From contig CM046850.1 in the NCBI GenBank assembly GCA_025618425.1, positions 10,750,768 through 10,814,767 on the forward strand: DNA of 64,000 bases. The letters are read 5' to 3'. The DNA is from Heliocidaris tuberculata (lineage: Eukaryota > Echinodermata > Echinoidea > Camarodonta > Echinometridae). This document shows, piece after piece, positions 35,801 to 43,601 of this stretch (positions within the stretch are counted from its first letter, which is position 1; each line of letters starts with the position of its first letter). Below the pieces are notes generated by a model. That model searched no databases. It was not told the DNA's origin and saw only the letters and a program-made list of their open reading frames with translations. The translations under genes and the position numbers were made by a program.

Positions 35801-37404
35801 CAGAAAACAAATGGAGGGAACAGCTGGGGCCAAGGTAAGATAGCAGTTGATTTGTGTGAAAGCAGAAAAATCAGAGATGCAGATTGGTGTAAGTAAAAAA
35901 AATAATAGACAAACAATAAGAAAGTTGCGATTCTTTGAAAATTGTAATCACTATACCCACTGGCATGTAAATGTCAAATTGGTTGAATCAGTACGTCCAC
36001 TGTGATGTATAGCGGTGGTCAACTTTTCCATTCGCTCCAACACACGACATGAATATAATGTACATTTGTCAAAATGTATAACTTTGTAAAATGTTTTTTG
36101 AGTATACTGCCCCGGGAAAAGGCGGAAAAACGGAATTTAATGATATTTAATGAAATTTTGGCGTACTCAAATGGGGGAGTTGACCGTGAATACGTCACAA
36201 TCGATTCACCAAAATTGCTAATTTGAGATTCGCATATGTAGTGATCTCACTGTTCAAACATTCATAACCTTCTTATTCTTTGTTCAATTTCTTTCGAACC
36301 TTCCCACATCCCGTTTTCACACAAATCAACTTTTTTTTTTTTTTTTTTACAAAGGTTGGATTGTCCTTCAACCCTCCCGTGCCATGGTAGGAAAATCGCG
36401 CCAAAGAATGCGCATATTAACCAGGGAGATGCAAAACTCCCATCTCCCTGGTTAAACTATGTCTTGAGATTAAAAAATGGCTTAGGTTCCTCTTTTCAAC
36501 AGAAAAAGGTACCCAATTTAATAATAATGATATTGTCTTGTATAGCGCATATCACGTTATAACGTCCCTATGCACTTCCAAAGGGTTTGGATATATTACC
36601 CTGGCTTTAGATCCGGCTGCCGTGATCAGTCCACAGTGCATTTTCAAGGAATAAATCCAATAGATGAATCCTGACAACTGTAGATAAAATGCCTTGTCTA
36701 AGGGCATATACGCACCGGCCAGAGATTCGAACCCTCAACCTTTTGATTGAAAGTCCAGTGAATAAACCACTATACCACGATGCTCCCATTTAATGTTATC
36801 CTACTGGATTGCTGTTGTACCCAATTTGACGATGAAACATGCATCATAAGTCAAAATGAATCACCTGGACCAGGGAGCTGTAAATAGAAGGAGTGGAAAC
36901 AAGCTGCTCTCCTTTGATCCCATGCTCGGCGCCGCCGAAAAGTTATGCGCTACTCCGCAACTGTTAACCAGGTGGTTAGATAAAAGAGCGCATGAATTAT
37001 CAGGGTTTCAAACTCCTCACATCCTCGGACCAAGAAAGGGGGGGGGGGGATCTTTTGTCTGGCGGACAAAAGATCCCCCCTCCCCATAGCATTGTCCGAG
37101 CCCGACGTTCCGACGCTACTGCCACCAACACAATCATTATCAACATCATCGTCATCATCACTATATTATTTTATAGATAAAAAATTTGTCACTGTGTATG
37201 GCATTTTTCTAATTACCCTACTCTTTGTATCCTAATGCCTCATCAGCCGACCACTGTGGAAGCTGGACTTCTGGTATCAATACCATTTTTATCATTTGCG
37301 TCGTCATCGTAATCGTGATCATCATAGCCGTCATCGTAGGAGTGACGATCTGCATAGTGAAGCGACGACGAAAGGCGTCTGGTCAACCCTATTCCAGTTT
37401 TTGA
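19664..37404 (+). CDS. LAMP/CD68-like lysosomal membrane glycoprotein (six exons)
   Basis: Exons 19664-19706, 32380-32637, 33062-33165, 33790-33985, 35667-35834 and 37247-37404 join in phase to 308 codons plus stop. LAMP proteins line the late-endosome and lysosome membrane. The product has a signal peptide (residues 1-26) and a Thr/Ser/Asn-rich mucin stalk (27-112). One LAMP domain (about 113-260) carries cysteines 124, 156, 222 and 260, i.e. two disulfide loops; the second pair is separated by 37 residues, the family spacing. A hydrophobic span (270-294) is followed by a basic tail VKRRRKASGQPYSSF. The tail ends in YSSF, a YxxPhi sorting signal like the GYQTI-type tails of vertebrate LAMPs. 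Family landmarks are also visible: W-x-V with G-x-L-C near 114-124, 'HTLSVG' near 190, 'MGDYYNC' at 216-222, and 'FQPF' followed by 'WGQADHC'. A single domain on a mucin stalk resembles CD68 or LAMP3 more than two-domain LAMP1/2; orthology is not settled. All introns have GT-AG ends. Intron 1 is 12.7 kb. Confidence 0.92.
19806..19895 (-). repeat. SINE-tail-like fragment with (ATT)n
   Basis: The text 'gtgtgcgctctataagtttt' followed by about eight ATT units resembles the 3' end of tRNA-derived SINEs of the kind seen at 36526-36788. Only the tail is recognisable. Confidence 0.35.
19990..20760. other. Intron 1 sequence with internal repeat
   Basis: The first part to 20330 belongs to the segmental duplication. 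At 20400-20690 a roughly 130-bp unit ('gtgtagatcatgcagtgatt' ... 'gtgggtttatt') is present twice in tandem with differences. No exon seen. Confidence 0.5.
20772..21114. mobile_element. hAT-like element with CCCGGGGG ends and 8-bp duplication
   Basis: The terminal repeats are CCCGGGG...TACTC on the left and GAGTACCC...CCCCGGG on the right. The 8-bp duplication 'ccttcagg' is perfect at 20764-20771 and 21115-21122. The interior has four copies of 'acccatgtctaaggat' spaced irregularly. No gene. Its ends differ from the CAGGGGCGG family. Confidence 0.8.
21123..21692 (+). mobile_element. 5'-truncated LINE with AAATA tail
   Basis: A short open frame contains SPIVSSIFEWNKLDNSM, the C-terminal 'WN.L...I' motif of CR1/Jockey-like reverse transcriptase proteins. 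It is followed by a 3' UTR with 'gaatgggctaccctgac' and a tail of AAATA units (21667-21690). Only the last 60 or so codons remain. It sits in intron 1 of the LAMP-like gene in the sense orientation. Confidence 0.65.
22409..23640. mobile_element. Element with CAGAGCTGCCAAC ends nested in the TTAA element
   Basis: The left end is CAGAGCTGCCAACCTTGAGT and the right end GAGAGTTGGCAGCCCTG. It is flanked by 'aagtta' on both sides. Removing it restores 'aataagaaagttatgaattt', which is the uninterrupted text in the relatives (for example near 18780). The interior includes 'gagcgaagcgaacgag'. hAT-like by its ends; the duplication is only clear over six bases. Confidence 0.6.
22960..23430. other. Interior of nested element, GC-rich patch
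   Basis: A GC-rich patch at about 23170-23310 ('tccggccgtagagggatgtg', 'gcgcggccgggctgggac') stands out from the AT-rich surroundings. No frame or RNA gene is recognised. Confidence 0.35.
24036..24997. mobile_element. hAT-like element, 962 bp, with internal tandem repeats
   Basis: The left end is CAGTGGCGGCACCAAG and the right end CTGGTGCCGCCACTG. The perfect 8-bp duplication 'cttccact' lies at 24028-24035 and 24998-25005. A G-run of about 34 follows the left end. A second left-end-like sequence (CAGTGGCGGCATCAAGG, 24237) lies inside, suggesting an insertion into itself. No transposase. Confidence 0.85.
24300..24905. repeat. Tandem repeats of about 120-150 bp inside the hAT-like element
   Basis: The theme 'tcaaatgtcctcatatttgg', 'gtagttttatagccgaat', 'ctgtacattttcac' occurs five times in succession. 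Two units include 'ctcgctcgcttcgctcgc'. Unit length varies by deletion. Confidence 0.75.
25557..25680. repeat. (TTTA)n tract, T-run and G-run
   Basis: A long TTTA/ATTT tetranucleotide tract followed by about 17 Ts and 10 Gs. No element boundary seen. Confidence 0.8.
26280..26831. mobile_element. TA-flanked mariner-like MITE
   Basis: The left end TACAGTGCGTATAAAAAAGT and the right end 'tttttatacgcattgta' are inverted repeats with TA at both edges; longer arms include 'ctttgaaaactt' and 'accaaagttggtat'. 552 bp without a gene. It has the same ends as the larger element at 37440-38787. Confidence 0.75.
27057..27411. mobile_element. hAT-like element with 8-bp duplication
   Basis: The left end is CAGTGGCGGATCCAGG and the right end is GGATCCTCCACCG. 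The perfect duplication 'gctgtacc' lies at 27049-27056 and 27412-27419. The related repeats at about 28050 and 29225 have the site once, uninterrupted. The interior is G-runs, A-runs and 'cgccagccctc'. Confidence 0.85.
28152..29113. mobile_element. hAT-like element, 962 bp, with 8-bp duplication
   Basis: The left end CAGGGGCGTCGATCCG and right end GGATCGACGCCCCTG are inverted repeats. The perfect duplication 'caataaac' lies at 28144-28151 and 29114-29121. Inside are a G-run, 'gcgaaacgagcgagcc', an (AT)n tract at 28760-28820 and a TTTA tract. No transposase frame. Confidence 0.85.
29622..30130. repeat. Second 'ataagtgcccc' minisatellite element
   Basis: A left end 'agaggtggcgctctgagg' plus G-run is followed by some 15 degenerate units like 'ctaataagtgcccctttt'. 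Same family as 12745-13110. Confidence 0.65.
30150..30495. repeat. Repeats of 'ggaattatgaaccttcgg' in both orientations
   Basis: The motif with 'attatgaaccttcgga' or 'gtaacgaaccttcgaa' occurs at least six times. The right half carries the reverse partner 'taacgaaccttcataataat'. It looks like a decayed palindromic element. Related text is at 9100-9265. Confidence 0.5.
30725..31300. other. Intron 1 sequence with a broken G-run element
   Basis: The text 'ggcggagcgtcttttaaagt' plus G-run plus 'caccagg' near 30737 matches the interior of the element at 28152 (near 28254). No boundaries found. The rest to 31300 shows no gene. Confidence 0.4.
31738..31872. mobile_element. Short palindromic element, family of 11998
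   Basis: The inverted arms 'tatggactggc...cgtgggatacaacattaatt' and 'caatgttgtatcccctcaag...gccagtccat' surround an inner palindrome 'gaatcgtattgccc'/'gggcaatacgattc'. No gene. Confidence 0.65.
32036..32127. repeat. Three tandem 33-bp units 252 bp upstream of LAMP exon 2
   Basis: 'aggtcacgcacttttaatt' plus 'ttgtctatt' repeats three times with few changes. A fourth partial match 'aaggtcacgaactttt' is at 32214. It could be a repeat remnant or a binding-site cluster; the sequence does not say which. Confidence 0.55.
32380..32637 (+). CDS. LAMP-like exon 2 (signal peptide end and mucin stalk)
   Basis: The acceptor is GAATGTAG and the donor GTAAGA at 32638; phase 1 at both ends. It completes the signal peptide (ALACF...CGA), then gives a Thr-rich stretch and five copies of the heptad NMTTAAS or NMTTAVS plus two diverged copies (NMTTTTG, HMTTKSE). 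Every NMT is an N-glycosylation sequon, and the Thr/Ser pairs are likely O-glycan sites. Because its length is a multiple of three and both ends are phase 1, the exon could be skipped without a frameshift, although skipping would remove the signal peptide end. Confidence 0.9.
32473..32601 (+). repeat. 21-bp coding minisatellite in the mucin stalk
   Basis: Copies of 'aacatgactaccgcgg' plus 'ccagc' or 'tcagc' follow each other at exactly 21 bases, five nearly identical and the sixth diverged. Changes between units are mostly one codon (GCC or GTC/GTT, i.e. Ala or Val), consistent with recent unequal exchange. The repeat number is likely variable among individuals. Confidence 0.9.
32670..32862. 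repeat. G-run and (CT)n tract in LAMP intron 2
   Basis: About 16 Gs near 32672, then a CT-rich tract with about 15 perfect CT units near 32835-32862. No other feature. Confidence 0.7.
33062..33165 (+). CDS. LAMP-like exon 3 (start of LAMP domain)
   Basis: The acceptor is TTGTGCCAG and the donor GTAGGT at 33166. It encodes the end of the stalk (TSASSSPAP) and the first LAMP strand with W114 and C124 (KLCMLMDFEGTVTS). It begins in phase 1 and ends in phase 0. Read-through past the donor stays open for about 90 bases, so the donor choice rests on the GT and on the phase match to exon 4. Confidence 0.85.
33790..33985 (+). CDS. LAMP-like exon 4
   Basis: The acceptor is TACTTTCAG and the donor GTAAGT at 33986. 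It encodes C156 in SNCNSSY (also a sequon), a beta-strand stretch FVLEFGS and the conserved-looking YQLHTLSVGMFELG. It starts in phase 0 and ends in phase 1. Confidence 0.9.
34035..34135. repeat. A/T-rich and (GT)n tracts in LAMP intron 4
   Basis: AAATAA repeats, GAGAGA, about 13 GT units and a G-run follow one another just after exon 4. Confidence 0.7.
35100..35630. repeat. Tandem repeat, about 150-bp unit, in LAMP intron 4
   Basis: Units share 'tatttcaagaac.gtttg', 'catgaact', 'aggtcaaaggtcat' and 'ttgcat' themes and repeat three to four times with divergence. One unit holds a perfect AGGTCAAAGGTCA (35242-35254). The style resembles, but is not collinear with, the array at 49865-50770. Confidence 0.6.
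35667..35834 (+). CDS. LAMP-like exon 5
   Basis: The acceptor is TCCCCTCCAG and the donor GTAAGA at 35835. It encodes MGDYYNCSYF with C222, matching the SYxC signature of LAMP domains, and the FTVNLTNPKFQPF segment that matches the 'VQAF' region. Phase 1 at both ends. A TTAA-type MITE begins about ten bases past the donor. Confidence 0.9.
35845..36372. mobile_element. TTAA-type MITE next to LAMP exon 5
   Basis: The left part 'ttgatttgtgtgaaagcaga' begins within about 10-15 bases of the exon 5 donor and lacks the outer end. The right end 'caaaggttggattgtcc' is present. The interior matches 18684-19262 ('cattcgctccaacacac'). Confidence 0.7.
36526..36788 (-). mobile_element. tRNA-derived SINE in LAMP intron 5
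   Basis: On the - strand the element begins tgggagcatcgtgg, with a box A-like TGGTATAGTGG (36777-36767) and a box B GGTTCGAATC (36733-36724). The part between folds as a tRNA-like head. The body contains 'caaggcattttatctaca' and the end 'gcgctatacaagacaa'-like text followed by ATT units. The head looks derived from a tRNA of the Glu/Asp/Gly type. It lies antisense to the LAMP-like gene and is not a functional tRNA gene. Confidence 0.75.
37247..37404 (+). CDS. LAMP-like exon 6 (C260, membrane span, sorting tail)
   Basis: The acceptor is CCTCATCAG. It encodes ADHCGSW (fourth cysteine), about 25 Ile/Val-rich membrane residues, a basic stop-transfer KRRRK and the terminal YSSF. The stop codon is TGA at 37402-37404. 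The tail of about 14 residues has the length usual for LAMP proteins. Confidence 0.92.
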
Positions 37405-37439
37405 TTGACTGAGAACTTACGTACGATTTTTGTACTATA

Positions 37440-38787
37440 TACAGTGCGTGTCAAAAAAAGTACCCACTTTGAAAATATCCTCCAAAATCTAACTCTACAA
37501 CATCGATAGGATTTTTTCCTTGTTATGGGTGAGGGTCTGTTCCATCGGATGACACTGTGAGTACTGACAATATTTTACGCTTTACTGAGTACTGGCTACA
37601 TTTGTAAAACTCGCAAAAAATTGTTTGCATAAAAATGCCTCAGTCTTGAATTTGATCAAAGTGCCTGTCAGGCAGTAACTGCATGTTCGCTGGTAAGTAT
37701 CAATAATTGATTTGAACAATCATTCAATCCTTAACCCTATACCTAGCCGCATACTTCCACCTTTCCCCCAGACACGCCCTCAAACGCCCCACACAAAGCA
37801 CTGCAGATTATGTCTTTCTGCTCACATTTTCATTTTTGACTGGAGCATGTCGAAAGGATGCAAATTGCTATGCATAACAGGAAGATAGACCTAAAATTTT
37901 CCATTTTCAAGAAGGGAGAGACAAAAATATCTGTTTCTGAACATTTAATTTGGTTCATTTTGTCGCTTCATCTGTTAGAACCAGTTGAGGATGCGTTACT
38001 CTCTGGAGCGTGTCATAAAGATTCACTGCATGATATCTTTCACAGGTACTTGTTTAATTGAAGAAATGTTAGATCATTATTTTAATCAATGAATTTCCTT
38101 CCCTTTTAAATTATTATTCGTCATACAAGACGTTGCTTATGTGGTCTTGTAACTTTTACTAGGAATGAGAAATGTGAAGAACATACATATAATATGTAAA
38201 TGTTTGGGTTCTCCTTCCGTTATTGCATTCAATTTTTCCTATACACGTTTAGGCAAAAATGGGTATTGATCGATGATTTGTGCTGGAAAGACACCACCTG
38301 CAATGGTGATCTCGGTTGTGGAGAGGGCCATTGGGGGAAGCTCGTGTATCTTCTTCTTGAAGGCTGGGGGGGGGGGGGAATCGAGACAACCTGCTTAGCT
38401 CATGATGCTTGTACAAGAACCCAGCTGTCCAGATATAACCCCTGTCTTGGGAGCATCCCGCCCCTCTTTCTTTGTCAATTTCTGGATACACCACTGCGGG
38501 CGGGAACTACTAAGTATAGGGTTAAGAATTGAATGATTGTTCAAATCAGTTATTGATACTTAACAGAGAAGATGCGGTTACTGCATAAGACTGAGGCATT
38601 TTTGCGAGTTTTGCAAAAGTAGCCAGTACTCCCTCAAGCGTAAAATAATGTTAATGCTCTCAGATTAATCCGATGAAACCGACCCTCATCCATTATTGCA
38701 TAAGAAAAAATCATATCAATACTGTAAAATTATGATTTGGGAGGATATTTTCAAGGTGTTTACTTTTTTTTGTTGATACGCACTGTA
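37440..38787. mobile_element. Mariner-like fold-back element in the LAMP 3' region
   Basis: The left end is TACAGTGCGTGTCAAAAAAA and the right end 'tgttgatacgcactgta'. The arms are long (about 37440-37750 and 38505-38787) and include 'attcaatccttaaccctata' and its reverse. TA is at both edges. A G-run lies at 38366. No intact transposase. It starts 36 bases after the LAMP stop codon, so it either forms part of the 3' UTR or lies just past it. An AATAAA at 38810-38815 follows it. Confidence 0.75.
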
Positions 38788-38942
38788 GGGCTGGTCATAT
38801 TGCGAAAAAAATAAAGAAAATGATAATGATAAAGATAACGATAAAATCATTTTATGTTAAAAACCTGAGAAATTGACGCTGAAGCCTATCCTTAGCAAAA
38901 GCGATGAGCAGGATACATTTTCTCTATAGACCGATTTTATCC

Positions 38943-39600
38943 CTAGGGGAAGTACACACTGGTATTAGGTTGATTTGAGTAAAAGCAGAAAATGATGAGG
39001 GAAACAGATTAGTGAAAGTTTGAACAAAATCCGACAAGAAATAAGAAAGTTAAGAATTTTTGAAATTGTAATCAATGAAACACAAATCGGCAACTCGGTG
39101 ACGTATCTTGCGAGCTCCTCTCATATTTGGTAAGTACAAAAAATGTCATTAATTTAAAATTTCTTAGTTGTTAATGAAGGAATACATTTTTAAATACATA
39201 TTTTGTTTAAAAACATATGTGCAATTGTTATATTTAGGTTGCATGTATGATTCAGTATTTTCTGTGCAACATGTGGACATCTGTTATTTTAGTAAAGGGC
39301 AAATGGGAGAGGACCTCTCAAGATACGTCACGGAGTTGCTAATTTGTGTTTGATTGATTATAATAGTAATAATGATAATAATACAACGCACTTATATTGC
39401 GCCATCTATCTAGTTTAACTATTTCGAGGTGCATGATGAAAATGAGAGAAGCAAGAGGGTATAGATTACAACTTCAAAAACTCATAACTTTCTTATTTCT
39501 TATCCAGACAGATTTTGCTCAAACTTTCATTGATCTCTGTCTTTGATTTTTCTCCTTCTTTTTCAAACCAATTTGATATCAAGGTGAACTTCCCCTTTAA
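38943..39600. mobile_element. TTAA-type MITE, decayed left edge
   Basis: The right end 'aaggtgaacttccccTTTAA' and the left end 'ctaggggaagtacacactgg' are imperfect inverted repeats. The interior has 'ataagaaagtta' and its partner 'taactttcttatttcttatc'. Also within it, at 39360-39425, a SINE-tail-like 'acttatattgcgcc' fragment. Confidence 0.6.
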
Positions 39601-39699
39601 TCAGTTTAAAGCTATGGTAGTTTGTCCTGAAAGTGTCACCAGATCAAGCCCATAAGGTTTGACCCCCTTAGACATATAGGCGGATCCAGAAAGAAAAGA

Positions 39700-39745
39700 G
39701 AGAGAGAGAGATATATATATATATAGAGAGAGAGAGATATAGAGA
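39700..39745. repeat. (GA)n and (TA)n microsatellite
   Basis: GAGAGA and TATATA tracts alternate. Confidence 0.75.
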
Positions 39746-39763
39746 GGAGGGGAGGGGTAGGGA

Positions 39764-40385
39764 CCGCCGCGCACCCGAATGGAGAAAAAAAAAAAGAAGA
39801 AAAACAGGCCTTTTTAGAATTATAATCATCTCTCTCCCCCCCCCCCACCCTACCCATAAATCCTTTCTTATTCTTAGGAGGGCCAGCAGTAGGCGGGGTA
39901 CTCACGCAGCAATAATCTCAGGGGTAAAAATTTCCTATATTGATATTTGCAGCTTGGTTATTTCATATACAAGAAGGAATAGTATATTTCAGCAGGTCTT
40001 CCATTTGAATACAATTTACCGTGTAGGGCTTTTTGTATCAAACTCGAGAAATGTATCTATATTCATGACTTCGCCGCACACCCGAATGGAGAGGGGGGGG
40101 GGGGGGGGGGGAGAATGAAAAACAGGCCTTTTTAGAATTAAAATCAACTCTCCATCCGCAATCCACCCTACCCATAAATCCTTTCGGATTCTTGGGAGGG
40201 CCAGCAGTAGGCGGGGTACTCGCGCAGAAATAATCTCAGGGGTAAAAATTCCCCGGTATTCGCAACTTCGTTATTTCATATGCAAGAAGGAATGGTATAT
40301 TTCAGCAGGTCTTTCATTTGAATACAATTTACCGTGTGGGGCTTTTTGTATCAAACACGAGAAATGTATCTATATTCATGACTTC
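39764..40385. repeat. Tandem duplication, about 307-bp unit
   Basis: Unit 1 (39764-40071) and unit 2 (40072-40385) both run from 'cgccgc.cacccgaatgga' through 'ggagggccagcagtaggcgg' and 'tatttcagcaggtct' to 'tctatattcatgacttcg'. They differ by few substitutions and by an A-run versus a G-run. No gene. Confidence 0.8.
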
Positions 40386-41236
40386 GTAAAATGCAAATGA
40401 ATGTATTAGATATTGTTATCATTTATGTTATGTAACGTTAAAAGAGAACAACGATTTTCTTCCTTTCTTCTTCTTTCTTTACTTTTGTTCTTTCACCTTA
40501 TTTTTCTTCTGCTGCTGCTGCTTCTTCTTCTTCTTCTAAATCTTTTTCCCCCTTCTTTTTCTCCTAAATTTTCTTCTTCCTCTTCTTCGTATGATTACTA
40601 AACGAGGGATGAAGCCTAAAGTGATTTCATGTAGAACCTCAAGTAGTCAAAATACACCTTTAAAAGTAGTACTAATCTATATTAACTGTATTTTGTAATT
40701 TACTTCATGCTACAATTGTGCATTGTTAAATGTATTTCATAAGGTATTTCATGATATGATTGTGCATTGTTAAGTGATGTTGCTATAACAACGAAATTTA
40801 CATCTCCTTTTTATATTTTTTGCTTACATTTTTTAAAGAACTATATTGTATACCATGTTCATTTTTTTTTTTTTTTTTTTGCATTTCACGGTGAGCAAGA
40901 TGATGTTATTCTTTCTCGATTTTTCTTTTAGAGTTCGCTCTGAACCGCTTTTCATATTCTAGATGGTCTACACAATGTCTGTAGAACCTAATAAAAATGA
41001 TAAATCAGTATCAGTGAAATATCGATTATGAGAAATAAGAAAAACAAAAATAAAACAGTATCTGGATTATGAAGCCTTAAATTATTGTCATGTTGTGCAT
41101 TATTGAAAAAAAAATCTGTTCTCGTTAAAGAGTTATGAAATGCTTACCTTGATCGGTTTATTGTTTGTGTGAAAAGAAGTTTTGCAAAAGGTAAGTCAGA
41201 AGGACGTGATGACAATTTTGAAATAAAAACAACAAA
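40386..41236. other. Non-coding stretch with pyrimidine and T-runs
   Basis: CTT/TTC-rich tract at about 40455-40590 and a T-run at 40864-40880. No exon recognised. Confidence 0.45.
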
Positions 41237-41583
41237 GAACACATAGCATTTGAAAGAATGGTACATGTTTTGGAATCATGCAAACTCAATCGTCAGCCTG
41301 AAATTTTACAACAGAATCAACTTTATATATCCTCTCTGATTACAAAGAATATATGAACCATTATGAGTGAATGAATATATGTCATTATAATAGGGTGAAG
41401 GACCTGACTGAACACAAAGCATTTGAAGGAATGGTACATGTTCTGGAGCTATGCAAACTCGATCGTCGGCCTGTTTTACATTTTTACAACAGAATCCTTT
41501 CTGATTGCAAAGAATATCTGAATCATGAGTGAATGAATATAGATCTAGGGTATGTCATGATCTCAGGTAATAGGGTGAAGGAC
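41237..41583. repeat. Tandem duplication, 173-bp unit
   Basis: Unit 1 (41237-41409) and unit 2 (41410-41583) share 'agcatttgaa.gaatggtaca', 'atgcaaactc.atcgtc' and 'aatagggtgaaggac'. It lies directly at the 3' side of the - strand Penelope-like element, which may mean it belongs to that element's terminal repeats. Confidence 0.65.
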
Positions 41584-41599
41584 GTGAATGGACAATGCA

Positions 41600-43440
41600 T
41601 TGTTAATTAAATAGACAGCATTATTTGATAATTGTACACCTGTTGGTTGAGTTGAGGTTTGATCCAGTTAATATATAGGCATTCTTGTATTTTGAGTTGG
41701 AAATCTGTGTGGGCAGTATCTAGAATTTTGAAGCATTGTGCATTATATTCTGTGAGAAATTTCTTTGAAGACTGTACGTGTTTCCAGACATGGGAGTTTT
41801 TGTCCTCCCCCAAGTGCTCCTGTATACGTGTTGTGTAACGTAGTTTGGTCTTGCAGATGTAATGAGCCTTACATCTCGCACTGGTGAATTAGTATATAAC
41901 ACGAGCACTGAGCTCTTCGGGAATGGCATCCTTAACATATGACAGAGAGCTAGGAAAGAATAATGGAAAGGTCTTTACAGTAATGTTTGACCACACTTCT
42001 CAATTTCTTTTCAAGTTTCCGAAATGGGTTACGGTGTATTACATTAAGGTAGCTTGAAATATCTCTTTGTTCTCTCTACTCTTCTAACATCATTTTGATT
42101 TTGGGCCCTTTAAAGGCACTGGTTCACTGACCCGTCAATCAACCAACCTGGGTACATATTTTCTTCAAAATCATTACTCAGTTTATCAACACTGGCAGGA
42201 AAGAGAATGGAATTACTGCTGATTTTATAAGCCCTGTCTAATAAGGTTCGAATCAGTCAAGTTTTGTATAATTTGAAACAGGTGAAACTAAGAAAGTTTG
42301 TATACAGTCCACTACATGTGTATAATTCCTTTTGTGATTATACTGAAGTGGTATAGTCATCTGCATTGTTTCTGATCATTATATCCAAAAATGGCAACTT
42401 GCCACCGACTACCTTCTCAAATGTAAATTTTATATTTGGATGCCTAGCATGCAAAGTCTATACTTCAATTTCACTGTATACAGAACACATCATCTACAAT
42501 TAAAATCTACGGTAAAATGGAATATTGTGTTCTTCAAATTCCGTCAACGATTTCTTCTCATGATGACCCATGAATGAATTTGCAAGGATTGGAGGAGAGC
42601 CCATGGCTACTCCATCAATCTGATCACCATTAAATAAGATTCCCCCCTTTTTTAATAGCATATTTGAACAATTGAATTAGTTCATCTTTACTCAAACATA
42701 AATCAGCATTATTCTGAAGATGATATTAACAGCAAGTTCAATAGTCTCATCTAAAGGAACACTAGCTGGTCAACAAGCTGGTCACATCAAATGACACAAG
42801 AACTTTCTTCGGATGTTAAATAATTTTTAAGCTCCTCTATAAAAAAAAAAAAAAAAGAAAGAAAAGAAGAGAGAGAGAAAAAAAAAAGGAAATTTGTGTG
42901 CAAAATTCATCAGAAATATAAGGCAATGAGGGATCCAATTCAAGGTATTTGGCCAAATTGTAATTGTATGTTCCGATAGGTGACACAATGGGTCCAAAAG
43001 GTGGCATATCAGTACTATTATTGATCTTATGAATTTAAGGTAAACTATACGGCCTGGTTGGGAACCCCCTAGGTAGATATTGGCAAAAGTAGAAATGTCA
43101 AACGCACCTTTTGTCTTGAGTTTGCAAAGAAAACGTTGTAGAAAACGTCTCCTAGGCAGTCAGGGTGGGGGTCATTATCAAGTTTTCTGAATTTAATACG
43201 GTCACTAAGTAATAATAATAGAGCATTGATATATACATTTTTATCTAGAAGATCTATGAAGCGTAAAAAGCTAGCGCTACTTTATCGTAAAGCCTGGTGC
43301 CGGCCAATTGTTTTTATTCCTCTTTCCAATAGAAGAGGGTTCTTACGTTTTGGCCCACTCCACTGACAGGTTCTTCACATAGCGTCCTCTCCTAAAGAGA
43401 CTTTTGACATACTTTTTACAAATTTGTTTGATTACGAATG
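41600..43440 (-). mobile_element. Degenerate Penelope-like element with GIY-YIG endonuclease
   Basis: Conceptual - strand reading gives, in order and with stops and frameshifts, reverse-transcriptase landmarks PPFGPIVSPIG (about 43000), SFDVTSL (about 42800) and QIDGVAMGSP (about 42615). Then comes a GIY-YIG-type endonuclease end with HYICKTKLRYTTRIQEHLG (about 41850) and later DKNSHVWKHV and LKIQECLYINWIKPQLNQQ. This order and these motifs are those of Penelope-like elements. The frames are broken and an A/G-rich microsatellite (42840-42890) interrupts it, so the copy is dead. Confidence 0.8.
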
Positions 43441-43601
43441 ATTTTTTAATGCAAAAAAAGAAAAGAAAAAAAAAAGGGGGTTCATAGATTATCGACAACT
43501 CTCAGGTGCTTGGCTTTGGATTACCATGGCTCCTCTTGTAATGCAGATTCAAAATGGCTGCTTTTTGGAGCATGCGCGTACGCTGTCATACGCAGTCGGG
43601 G
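43441..43601. other. Short spacer with A-run
   Basis: A-rich tract near 43453-43474 and no supported feature. Confidence 0.4.

Noticed and set aside
38200..38532. A 110-codon + strand frame in the mariner-like element
   Set aside because: No DDE/D transposase motifs; it crosses the inner part and the G-run and is likely chance.
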